From Janthinobacterium sp. BJB426 (GTDB lineage Bacteria; Pseudomonadota; Gammaproteobacteria; Burkholderiales; Burkholderiaceae_D): a DNA stretch of 64,000 bases. The first letter of the stretch is position 1; the number at the start of each line of letters is the position of its first letter. Under the pieces are notes generated by a model. It was not told the origin of the DNA. It worked only from the letters and a program-made list of their open reading frames with translations, and ran no database searches. Location: positions 186,001 through 250,000 of the forward strand of contig NZ_PDZL01000005.1 of NCBI RefSeq assembly GCF_002735705.1, read 5' to 3'. This document shows, one piece after another, positions 30,424-37,814 of the stretch. The position numbers and the translations under genes were made by a program.

Positions 30424-32820
30424 ATGTGGTCCCCCCGCCTCAATCTGACACCCGCCCCCTTCGCCCTGGCCGCCATGCTGGCCCTGGGTACCATTTCCCT
30501 CGCCCACGCGCAAACGGCGCCCGCCGTCACACTGTCCATCGCCGCCCAGCCTCTGGGGCAAGCCCTGAATGAGCTGGCGCGGCAAGCCAATTTGCAACTG
30601 CTGTTTGCACCGGAACTGGTGGCCGGCAAGACGGCACCCGCCGTCAGCGGCACGCTCAGCGTGGCCGACAGCCTGGAACGCCTGCTGGCCGGCAGCGGCC
30701 TGGCAGCTGCCATCGACGGCAACAGCGTCATCATCCGCCCGGCGCCCGCCACCACGGGCAAGGTGGCGACCCTGGCGGAAATCACCGTCAGCGCGCGCCA
30801 GGAGGCGACGACGGATACCGAGCTGACGAAGTCGTATGCGGCACAGGCAGTGAGCATCGGCAAGGGCCGGCAAAGCCTGCGCGAGATTCCCCAGTCCGTC
30901 TCCGTACTGACGCGCCAGCAACTGAACGACCAGAATTTGCTGAACCTGGACGACGCCATGCGCGGCGTGACGGGCATCACCGTCGAAGCGAGCAGCACGG
31001 GCGGCAACCACGGCAATTTTTATTCGCGCGGCCATGCGCTGGACTCGGTACAGGTCGATGGCGTAATGACGCCGGCCAGCACGGGCAACGACCTGTCGGC
31101 CGGCTTCGGCCTGGCCATCTATGACCGGGTGGAAGTGCTGCGCGGACCGGACGGCCTGTTCCAGGGCGCGGGCGACCCGGGCGGCAGCATCAACCTGGTG
31201 CGCAAGCGGGCGCGCGACACCTACACAGCCAGCGGCGTGCTCAGTGCAGGTTCCTGGGACCGCTACTATGCGGAAGCGGACGTCACGGGCCCCTTGAGCG
31301 CGGACGGCAAGGTGCGCGGCCGCCTGGTGGCCGCCTACGAACACCGGCGCTCCTTCGTCGATCATGTGTATGCGGAAAAACCGCTGCTGTACGGCACCGT
31401 TGCCGTCGATGTGGCGCCGGGCACCGTGCTGACGGGCGGCGTCACCTATCAGGAATACAAGGGCCGTCCCGCCTTCGGCCTGCCCGCCTATGAAGACGGG
31501 CGCCTGCTCGACGTGCCCCGCTCCACGTACCTGGACCCGGCCTGGAACCACATCACGGAAAAAGTTACGGAATATTTTGCCGAACTCGATCACAAACTGG
31601 ACAACGGCGGCCAGTTCAAGGTGACCGCCCTGTACCGCGAACAGGACGAACCATCGCGCCATTTCGGCTGGCCCGATTGTTCGGCAGACCCTGTCACGGG
31701 CGAGAGCTGCCTGATCAGCTGGACCTACCGCAGCCACTGGAAAACGCAGGGACTCGATGCCTGGCTGGCGACGCCGTTCCAGGCGTTCGGCCGCAGCCAC
31801 GACCTGATCGTGGGCGCCGACTACCGCCAGGTGCACAAGAATTTCCAGTATGGTGGCGGCGACACTGCGCCGATCAACATCTTCCATCCGGATAACAATA
31901 TCGCCCGGCCCAGCTACACTTTTACTGACGGCAACGACAATCGCACCAAGCAGTTCGGCCTGTACGCGCGCACCCGCCTGCAAGCGACGGACCGGCTCGC
32001 CGTCAACCTGGGCGGGCGCCTGACGCACCGGAACAACCATACCGTCAACCGCAATGCCTATTTCAACCAGTTCACCGATGTCAGCAACACCATCAATGCG
32101 AAATTCACGCCGTACGCGGGTCTGGTCTATGAACTCGACAAGCAGGTCTCGGCCTACGGCAGCTACACGCGCATCTTCTCGCCCCAGATCACCACGGACG
32201 CTGCTGGCCAGCCCCTGAAGCCGCGCACGGGCCAGCAATTCGAGCTGGGATTGAAGGCGGAACTGTTCGACAAGAACGTCAATGCGCATGCGGCCCTGTT
32301 CCGCATGGAAGACGAAAACCGCGCCATGCCCGATCCGGCCAACCCGCTGTTTTCCATCGGCGCCGGCAAGATGCGCAACCAGGGCGTGGAAGCCGAGCTG
32401 AGCGGCAGCCCCCTGCCGGGCTGGAACATCACGAGCGGCTACTCCTACACCAGCACACGCACCCTCGAAGGCAGCGATGAGCAGAAGGCCCAGCTGTACA
32501 CCTTCATCGCGCCACGCCATAATTTCAATCTGTGGACCAATTACCGGTTGGCCGGCGCGCTCGATAAAGTCAGCGTGGGCGGCGGCTTGCGCAGCGTCAG
32601 CAGCATGTACCGCCTGAACGGCCCCGTGAAATTCGAGCAGGGTCCCGTCACCACGGTGGGCTTGCAGGCTGGCTACCGCCTCAGTCCCAAGCTGGAGCTG
32701 TCGCTGACGGTGAACAACCTGTTCGACAAAAAATACTACACGCGCGTGTGGGCCGCCTATGGCTCCAACTTCTATGGCGAACCACGCAATGCCATGCTGA
32801 CCCTGCGCGGCCAGCTGTAA
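30424..32820 (+). CDS. TonB-dependent siderophore receptor with signalling domain (set 1)
   Basis: Outer-membrane ferric-siderophore transporter of the FpvA/FoxA type. 798 residues: signal peptide (cut after SLAHAQ), an STN signalling domain at about 32-95 (VTLSIAAQPLGQALNELARQ) that contacts FecR, the plug domain (IPQSVSVLTRQQLNDQNLLN ... YDRVEVLRGPDGLFQGAG ... INLVRKR) and a 22-strand-type barrel with late motif NLFDKKYY. The TonB box lies between STN and plug, not sharply defined. The chain ends LRGQL, so the usual terminal Phe is Leu, which is unusual for BAM-assembled barrels. Target gene of the sigma/FecR pair upstream. Confidence 0.95.
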   Translation: MWSPRLNLTPAPFALAAMLALGTISLAHAQTAPAVTLSIAAQPLGQALNELARQANLQLLFAPELVAGKTAPAVSGTLSVADSLERLLAGSGLAAAIDGNSVIIRPAPATTGKVATLAEITVSARQEATTDTELTKSYAAQAVSIGKGRQSLREIPQSVSVLTRQQLNDQNLLNLDDAMRGVTGITVEASSTGGNHGNFYSRGHALDSVQVDGVMTPASTGNDLSAGFGLAIYDRVEVLRGPDGLFQGAGDPGGSINLVRKRARDTYTASGVLSAGSWDRYYAEADVTGPLSADGKVRGRLVAAYEHRRSFVDHVYAEKPLLYGTVAVDVAPGTVLTGGVTYQEYKGRPAFGLPAYEDGRLLDVPRSTYLDPAWNHITEKVTEYFAELDHKLDNGGQFKVTALYREQDEPSRHFGWPDCSADPVTGESCLISWTYRSHWKTQGLDAWLATPFQAFGRSHDLIVGADYRQVHKNFQYGGGDTAPINIFHPDNNIARPSYTFTDGNDNRTKQFGLYARTRLQATDRLAVNLGGRLTHRNNHTVNRNAYFNQFTDVSNTINAKFTPYAGLVYELDKQVSAYGSYTRIFSPQITTDAAGQPLKPRTGQQFELGLKAELFDKNVNAHAALFRMEDENRAMPDPANPLFSIGAGKMRNQGVEAELSGSPLPGWNITSGYSYTSTRTLEGSDEQKAQLYTFIAPRHNFNLWTNYRLAGALDKVSVGGGLRSVSSMYRLNGPVKFEQGPVTTVGLQAGYRLSPKLELSLTVNNLFDKKYYTRVWAAYGSNFYGEPRNAMLTLRGQL

Positions 32821-32839
32821 CGCCTGCGCTTGCGCGCTT

Positions 32840-32871
32840 GCACGGCCACCGCGTCAGTACGGTGGCCGTGC
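32840..32871 (+). terminator. Terminator-like hairpin after the first receptor
   Basis: GCACGGCCACCG (32840-32851) and CGGTGGCCGTGC (32860-32871) form a perfect 12-bp stem with an 8-nt loop, 20 bp past the stop. The tail TCGTTTACA is only weakly T-rich. It probably ends the receptor transcript before the next promoter. Confidence 0.65.
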
Positions 32872-32891
32872 TCGTTTACAACATCGCACTC

Positions 32892-32936
32892 TTGCATGTC
32901 TCGCAACCTCACACTATAATAAGAATAGTTCTCATT
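32892..32936 (+). promoter_or_regulatory. Promoter and Fur box of the DUF4198-PepSY-fecI operon
   Basis: TTGCAT (32892-32897), 17-bp spacer, TATAAT (32915-32920). The Fur box AATAAGAATAGTTCTCATT (32918-32936) overlaps the -10 and start point just as at 28688. The leader to the first gene is about 265 nt (gap 32821-33196); I see no clear gene in it, though an ATG at 33095 is in frame with the next gene. Confidence 0.85.
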
Positions 32937-33196
32937 CACATTTGGATTCCGTTCGGAGTCCGCATCCCGCATTCCCGCCTGCCATCGACCGGCCAGGACG
33001 GCGTGGCTGATGCGCAGCTGGATGACACGCTGCGCCAGCCAGGCATCCCTGCCAAGCAAGCCTTCCCGTATCAATAACGCAAAAAGGTAGTTTCATGGCG
33101 CGAGCACGCTCGCTGGCCGGCGCTGCCGCCGCCACTTTCCGGTATGTTGCACCGCTGCGACAACCACGTTTCTCACCACAAACTAAGGCATACACC

Positions 33197-33943
33197 ATGC
33201 ACCTCACTTCCATCGCGCGCCTCGGCGCCCTCGCCACAGCCCTGCTGGGCGCGGCCCTCGTTTCCGGCACGGCCAGTGCGCACCAGATCTGGCTGCAGCA
33301 GGACGGCAAGGCGGCCAGCGTGTACTTCGGCGAATTCGGCGACAACCTGCGCGAAGCATCGCCCGGCCTGCTGGACAAGTTCAGCATCAAGAACGTGACG
33401 TGGGTGTCCGCCAAGGGCGCGCAACCGCTGCAGGCGAGCAAGACGGCCGGCGCCTTCATCCTGAATGGCAAGGTGGGTGCCGGCGAAAGCATCATCGTCG
33501 AGGAAGACAACTACCCGTCGTGGGAAGAGAAGAAGGATGGCAAGGCCACGCGCACCATGTGGATCCCGGCCGCGCGCCTGGTCGCCGATAGCAAGGCGCA
33601 AGCACCCGCGCTGACCCTGGACCTCGTGCCGACCGGCAAAGCAGGCCAGTTCCAGGTCAGCTACCAGGGCAAGCCGCTGGCGCAAGCCAAGGTCAACGCC
33701 GTGGTGCAATCGGGCTGGGGCAAGGAAGCGTGGAGCGATGCGCAAGGCCTGGTCAGCTTCCCGCTGCCATGGAAAGGCACCTATGTGCTGGAAGTGCAGC
33801 ACACGGACAAGACGGCTGGTCAGCGCGGCACGCAAGCCTATGACAAGGCCATGTTCGTGACGACCCTGAGCCTGGTGCAGCCGCAAGGCGTGACGCCGCT
33901 GCCGGCCGGTCCGGCCCTGCCACCGAGCAAGGATCACGACTGA
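33197..33943 (+). CDS. Periplasmic DUF4198 protein
   Basis: 248 residues from ATG 33197, which begins a clear signal peptide (MHLTSIARLGALATALLGAA, cut after SGTASA). An in-frame ATG at 33095 also has a ribosome-site-like AAAGG but would bury the signal peptide. The mature protein starts HQIWLQQDG, typical of DUF4198, a beta-rich periplasmic family often found beside metal-uptake genes. It has a central Trp-rich region (NYPSWEEKKDG) and a late segment SDAQGLVSFPLPWKGTYVLE. Possible roles are metal or siderophore binding; none is proven. First gene of a Fur-controlled operon. Confidence 0.85.
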   Translation: MHLTSIARLGALATALLGAALVSGTASAHQIWLQQDGKAASVYFGEFGDNLREASPGLLDKFSIKNVTWVSAKGAQPLQASKTAGAFILNGKVGAGESIIVEEDNYPSWEEKKDGKATRTMWIPAARLVADSKAQAPALTLDLVPTGKAGQFQVSYQGKPLAQAKVNAVVQSGWGKEAWSDAQGLVSFPLPWKGTYVLEVQHTDKTAGQRGTQAYDKAMFVTTLSLVQPQGVTPLPAGPALPPSKDHD

Positions 33944-33945
33944 CC

Positions 33946-34281
33946 ATGCCAGCGCCAGCCATCATTAAAATGCCGCGCCTGCGGCTCTCCGCCGGCGCGG
34001 TGTACCGCCTCGGCGTGGCTTCGCGCAGCGTCGCGGCCATCGTTGGCGGCTACGTGCTGGCCGCGCTGGTCACCATGCTGCTGTCGGTGAGCCTGCCCAT
34101 GGCCCGCTCCGAAGCCGTCATGACGGCCACCCTGCTGTCGTTTGCCATCTATACCTGCGCCGTGATGTGGGTCTTCGCCACGCGCAGCGCCCTGCGCGCC
34201 TGGCTGGGCCTTCTGATGCCGGCCGCCGTCATCGCCGCCATCCTGCAGTGGATGGACGCACTATCCTGGAGTCTCGCATGA
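33946..34281 (+). CDS. DUF3649 small membrane protein
   Basis: 111 residues with three hydrophobic helices (about 27-50, 58-78, 84-103) in the inner membrane. It matches the DUF3649 pattern, a family commonly encoded next to PepSY proteins in iron-uptake clusters. It starts 3 bp after the DUF4198 stop, and its own stop overlaps the next start (ATGA). Probably a structural partner of the PepSY protein. Confidence 0.8.
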   Translation: MPAPAIIKMPRLRLSAGAVYRLGVASRSVAAIVGGYVLAALVTMLLSVSLPMARSEAVMTATLLSFAIYTCAVMWVFATRSALRAWLGLLMPAAVIAAILQWMDALSWSLA

Positions 34282-35900
34282 AAGAAGGTTTCCGCCAGTC
34301 GATGGCATGGCTGCACACCTGGTCCGGCCTGCTCGTCTGCTGGATCTTGCTGCTGGTGTTTTGCGCCGGCACGGCCAGCTACTACCGCAATGAAATCACC
34401 CTGTGGATGCAGCCCGAACTGCACGGCGCCGCCGCCAGCCAGGTGTCGACGGAAGTGGCGGCCAAGGTCGCGCAACAAGCGATGGAAGAGCGGGCCACGG
34501 GCGCCACGCGCTGGTTCATCAGCCTGCCCGGCGAGCGCAATCCCGCTACCCAGCTGGGCTGGAGCAAACCGGCGCAACCCGGCGAAAAGAAACGCGGACG
34601 GCGCGGCAATTTTCATAGCGAAAAAGCCGACCCGGCCACGGGCGAGGTGCTATCGAAGCCGCGCGAGACGCGGGGCGGCGAATTCCTCTACCGCCTGCAT
34701 TTCGACCTGCACTACATGCCGGCCATCTGGGCTCGCTGGATCGTGGGTTTCTGCGCCATGTTCATGTTCGTTTCCATCATCAGCGGCATCGTCACGCACA
34801 AGCGCATCTTCAAGGACCTGTTTACCTTCCGGCCGAAAAAAGGCCAGCGCTCGTGGCTGGACGCGCATAACGTGACGGCTGTGCTGGCCCTGCCCTACCA
34901 CATCATGATCACCTACACGGGCCTCGTCACCCTGATGTTCCTGTACATGCCTTCCGGCGTCACGGCCGCCTACAAGGGCGACCAGGATGCCTTCTTTGCC
35001 GAAGCCTTCCCCGGCCGCTCGGGCGACAGCAAGCCGGCCGGCGTGGCCGCGCCGCTGACGTCGCTGGCGCCCCTCGTGCGCCAGGCGGAACAGCACTGGG
35101 GCGGCGGCAAGGTCGAGCGCATCTCCGTCAATCACCCGGGCGACGCCAACGCCACCATTTCGCTGACGCGCGCCGGTGGGCGCGACATGTCGTCGAAGCA
35201 GCCGTCGATGGAATTCGATGGCGTGTCCGGCAAGCTGTTGTCGAGCGACGGCGAGGCACAGCCCGGCGCGGCCGCCACGCAAGGCGTGATGGTTGGACTG
35301 CACGTCGCGCATTTCGGCGGCCCGCTGCTGCGCGCCCTGTTCTTCCTGTCCGGTCTGGCCGGCTGCGCCATGGTCGCCACGGGCGCCCTGCTGTGGGCCG
35401 TCAAGACGCGCCAGAAGCAAGCCAAGGCGCTGGCCGCCGGCAAGCGCGCCAGCTTCGGCCTGCGCCTGGTCGAAGCGCTCAACATCGGCGCCATCGCCGG
35501 CATTCCGATCGCCTTCGGCGCCTACTTCTGGGCCAACCGCCTGCTGTCGGTGACGATGGAAGACCGGCCAAAAGAGGAAATCGCCTGCTTCTTCGGCGCC
35601 TGGGCCCTGGCCGCCATCATCGCCCAGCTGCGCCCCTCGCGCGCCATGTGGCGCATGCAGCTGGCCGCCGGCGCCTTCCTGCTGGCGTCGCTGCCCGTGC
35701 TGAACGTCTTCACGACCAATTCGCACCTGGGCGTGACCCTGTTCCTGGGCCGCGGCCCCGTGGCGGTAGCCGCTTTCGACCTGGTGGTGCTGGTGCTGGG
35801 CCTCGGTCTTGCGTATGCGGCGTACAAATTGAAACCGCTGCCCGTGAAGGCGGCCAAGGCAGCACCGGCCAAGCCGGCAACCACGATGGAGGCCGCGTGA
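34278..35900 (+). CDS. PepSY-domain inner-membrane protein (iron uptake/reductase-like)
   Basis: 540 residues. N-terminal helix FRQSMAWLHTWSGLLVCWIL, the usual PepSY_TM start with HxW; a second helix pair after DLHYMPAIWARWIVGFCAMF; a large periplasmic loop; then helices from LHVAHFGGPLLRALFFLSGL to the end. Histidines in the membrane regions (HTW, HFDLHYM, HK, HN, HVAHFGG) could bind haem. Relatives include PiuB/FegB-type proteins proposed to reduce ferric siderophores at the inner membrane; that role is inferred. GGAG site; coupled on both sides (ATGA and TGATG). Confidence 0.86.
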   Translation: MKEGFRQSMAWLHTWSGLLVCWILLLVFCAGTASYYRNEITLWMQPELHGAAASQVSTEVAAKVAQQAMEERATGATRWFISLPGERNPATQLGWSKPAQPGEKKRGRRGNFHSEKADPATGEVLSKPRETRGGEFLYRLHFDLHYMPAIWARWIVGFCAMFMFVSIISGIVTHKRIFKDLFTFRPKKGQRSWLDAHNVTAVLALPYHIMITYTGLVTLMFLYMPSGVTAAYKGDQDAFFAEAFPGRSGDSKPAGVAAPLTSLAPLVRQAEQHWGGGKVERISVNHPGDANATISLTRAGGRDMSSKQPSMEFDGVSGKLLSSDGEAQPGAAATQGVMVGLHVAHFGGPLLRALFFLSGLAGCAMVATGALLWAVKTRQKQAKALAAGKRASFGLRLVEALNIGAIAGIPIAFGAYFWANRLLSVTMEDRPKEEIACFFGAWALAAIIAQLRPSRAMWRMQLAAGAFLLASLPVLNVFTTNSHLGVTLFLGRGPVAVAAFDLVVLVLGLGLAYAAYKLKPLPVKAAKAAPAKPATTMEAA

Positions 35901-36253
35901 TGGAATTGTTAGCCAATTTCCTCGTCTTCGCGCTGTGCTATGCGGGCCTGTCCTCGCTGTGCCTGGCGATGGACCGCCATTACGCCGACCTGCACGGACG
36001 CGGCGCCGAACCGCCCGCGCCGCTGCGCCGCCGCCTGCAGTGGTCCGGCTGGCTGGCGCTGGCGGCCGGCCTGGCCTGGGCCATGCACATCGCCGGCGGC
36101 GGCTACGGCCTCGTCTACTGGGTCGGCAGCCTGACGGGCTGCGGCTTGCTGCTGATCTGGCTGCTGCCGTATGCGCCGCACCAGGCCATGCGCCTGGCGC
36201 GCGTCATTGGCGTGGCATCCGTGCTGGCCGCCGTCGCGCTGGCAGTACGGTAA
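35900..36253 (+). CDS. DUF3325 small membrane protein
   Basis: 117 residues with about three to four hydrophobic segments (1-22, 48-68, 70-90, 97-115). It fits DUF3325, a family found with PepSY and DUF3649 proteins in iron-regulated operons. Its ATG overlaps the PepSY stop by one base. Function unknown; likely a subunit of the same membrane complex. Confidence 0.78.
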   Translation: MELLANFLVFALCYAGLSSLCLAMDRHYADLHGRGAEPPAPLRRRLQWSGWLALAAGLAWAMHIAGGGYGLVYWVGSLTGCGLLLIWLLPYAPHQAMRLARVIGVASVLAAVALAVR

Positions 36254-36258
36254 CGATC

Positions 36259-36786
36259 ATGGCCATGCCACCCCTGCTGTCCACGCAGCTGGAAAGCCAT
36301 TACCGCGCACACCACGGCTGGCTGGTGCACTGGCTGCAACGGCGCCTGGGCAATGCCGCCGAGGCCGCCGACCTGATGCAGGACACCTTCGCGCGCCTGC
36401 TGGCCGGCGCGCCCATGCAGCCGCAAACGCCGGCCCTGCGCGCGCCCAAGGCTTACCTGGCGACCGTCGCCAAGCATCTGCTGATCAACCACTTGCGGCG
36501 CCAGTCGCTGGAACGCGCGTGGCTGGCCGCGCTGGCCGCCCTGCCCGAACAGCATGTGCCATCGACCGAGCGGCGCGCAGAAATCCTGCAGGCGCTGCAA
36601 GCGGTCGATGCCATGCTCGACGGCCTGAAACCGAAGGTGCGCGCCGTCTTCATCCTGGCGCAGATCGAAGGCCATGCCTATGCGGACATCGCCGCGCAGC
36701 TGGGCATCGGCGAACGCTCCGTGAAGCGCTACATGGCCGAGGCGCTGACCGAATGCGTGCTGCTGGCGCCGGACTTGCCAGCATGA
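36259..36786 (+). CDS. FecI-type ECF sigma factor (set 2)
   Basis: 175 residues. Region 2 is HYRAHHGWLVHWLQRRLGNA followed by AEAADLMQDTFARLL, the canonical FecI form; region 4 is LKPKVRAVFILAQIEGHAYA followed by DIAAQLGIGERSVKRYMAEAL. The gene starts 5 bp after DUF3325 and overlaps the FecR gene by 4 bp (ATGA). It is therefore made from the same iron-regulated transcript as the membrane proteins, which is less common than a free-standing fecI promoter. Confidence 0.93.
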   Translation: MAMPPLLSTQLESHYRAHHGWLVHWLQRRLGNAAEAADLMQDTFARLLAGAPMQPQTPALRAPKAYLATVAKHLLINHLRRQSLERAWLAALAALPEQHVPSTERRAEILQALQAVDAMLDGLKPKVRAVFILAQIEGHAYADIAAQLGIGERSVKRYMAEALTECVLLAPDLPA

Positions 36787-37736
36787 GCGCGGCCGCTTCG
36801 CCATCTCCGCCGCTGTCGCGCAAGGTGGCGCGCCAGGCCGTCGAATGGTATTTACTGGAGCAGTCGGGCCAAGCCACGTCGGACGACCTGGCCGCCAGCG
36901 CACACTGGCGCGCACGTCACCCGGAACATGCACGCGCCTGGAACAGGGTGCAGCAGGTGAGCCAGACGGCGAATTTGCTGCCGCCGGAGCTGGCCGTGCC
37001 CGTGCTGCGCCGGCCGCAGCGCCGCGTGGCCGTGCAAGTGCTGCTGGCGCTGATGGCGGCGCCCGCCGCCTGGCTGCTGGTGCGCCACGAGATGCTGGCC
37101 GATTACCGCAGCGGCGTGGGCCAGCGGCGCGAGGTGTCCTTGCCCGATGGCGGCATCCTGGTACTCAACACGGACAGCGCCGTCGATGTGGCGTATGGCG
37201 CCGGTGAACGGCTGCTGACCCTGCGCCGCGGCGAAGTGCTGGTGCAGACGCGCCCCGATCATGCAGGCAGCCGCCCTTTCATCGTCGCCACCTGCCATGG
37301 CCGCATCCGCGCCCTGGGCACGCGCTTTACCGTGCGCGTCGACGACGACAGCAGCCGCGTGACTGTACTCGAAGACGCGGTGGAAATCACGCCGCGCGCG
37401 CCGTCGGCCACCGTCCGCACGCTCATGGCGGGACAGCAAAGCCGCTTCGACGCCAGCCACGCCGGCCTGCCCACGCCGGCGCCGCTGCAAGCCGATGCGT
37501 GGACGCGCGGCATGCTGGCGGCGCAGGACATGCGCCTCGATGCCTTCGCCTTCGAGCTGTCACGCTATCGCCCCGGCCTGCTGCGCGTGGAACCGCAAGT
37601 GGCAGGCTTGCGCCTGACGGGCGCCTTCCAGCTCGACGACACGGACGCCGTGCTGGACAGTCTGGCGCGCATGCTGCCCGTCGACATGCTGTACCGCTCC
37701 TCGTACTGGGTCACCATCGCGGCCCGCAAAAAATAA
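36783..37736 (+). CDS. FecR-type regulator (set 2)
   Basis: 317 residues. The N-terminal sigma-binding domain (ARQAVEWYLLEQSGQATSDD, then AHWRARHPEHARAWNRVQ) is followed by a transmembrane helix at about 79-97 (VQVLLALMAAPAAWLLV), the FecR domain (LPDGGILVLNTDSAVDVAYG ... GEVLVQT ... GRIRALGTRFTVRVDD) and a C-terminal part (SRYRPGLLRVEPQVAGLRLT) that should meet the receptor's STN domain. Shorter than set 1. The cognate receptor follows 78 bp later. Confidence 0.93.
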   Translation: MSAAASPSPPLSRKVARQAVEWYLLEQSGQATSDDLAASAHWRARHPEHARAWNRVQQVSQTANLLPPELAVPVLRRPQRRVAVQVLLALMAAPAAWLLVRHEMLADYRSGVGQRREVSLPDGGILVLNTDSAVDVAYGAGERLLTLRRGEVLVQTRPDHAGSRPFIVATCHGRIRALGTRFTVRVDDDSSRVTVLEDAVEITPRAPSATVRTLMAGQQSRFDASHAGLPTPAPLQADAWTRGMLAAQDMRLDAFAFELSRYRPGLLRVEPQVAGLRLTGAFQLDDTDAVLDSLARMLPVDMLYRSSYWVTIAARKK

Positions 37737-37814
37737 TGATTAAGAATTGGCCCTTTTTTTCGCCGTGACCTGTCCTGACGGTATTACAACGACACTTACC
37801 GGAAAGGCCAGACC

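Noticed and set aside
28993..32520. Long minus-strand open frame (over 1100 codons) opposite fecR and the first receptor
   Set aside because: It is the antisense shadow of well-supported genes in a GC-rich region; no recognisable protein family.
32937..33196. Possible small gene or riboswitch in the long leader before the DUF4198 gene
   Set aside because: No conserved riboswitch core was recognised, and the only in-frame ATG (33095) would mask a clear signal peptide.
37731..37750. Possible Fur box before the second signalling receptor
   Set aside because: Only the left half (ATAATGAT) fits; the right half does not, and it overlaps the fecR stop.
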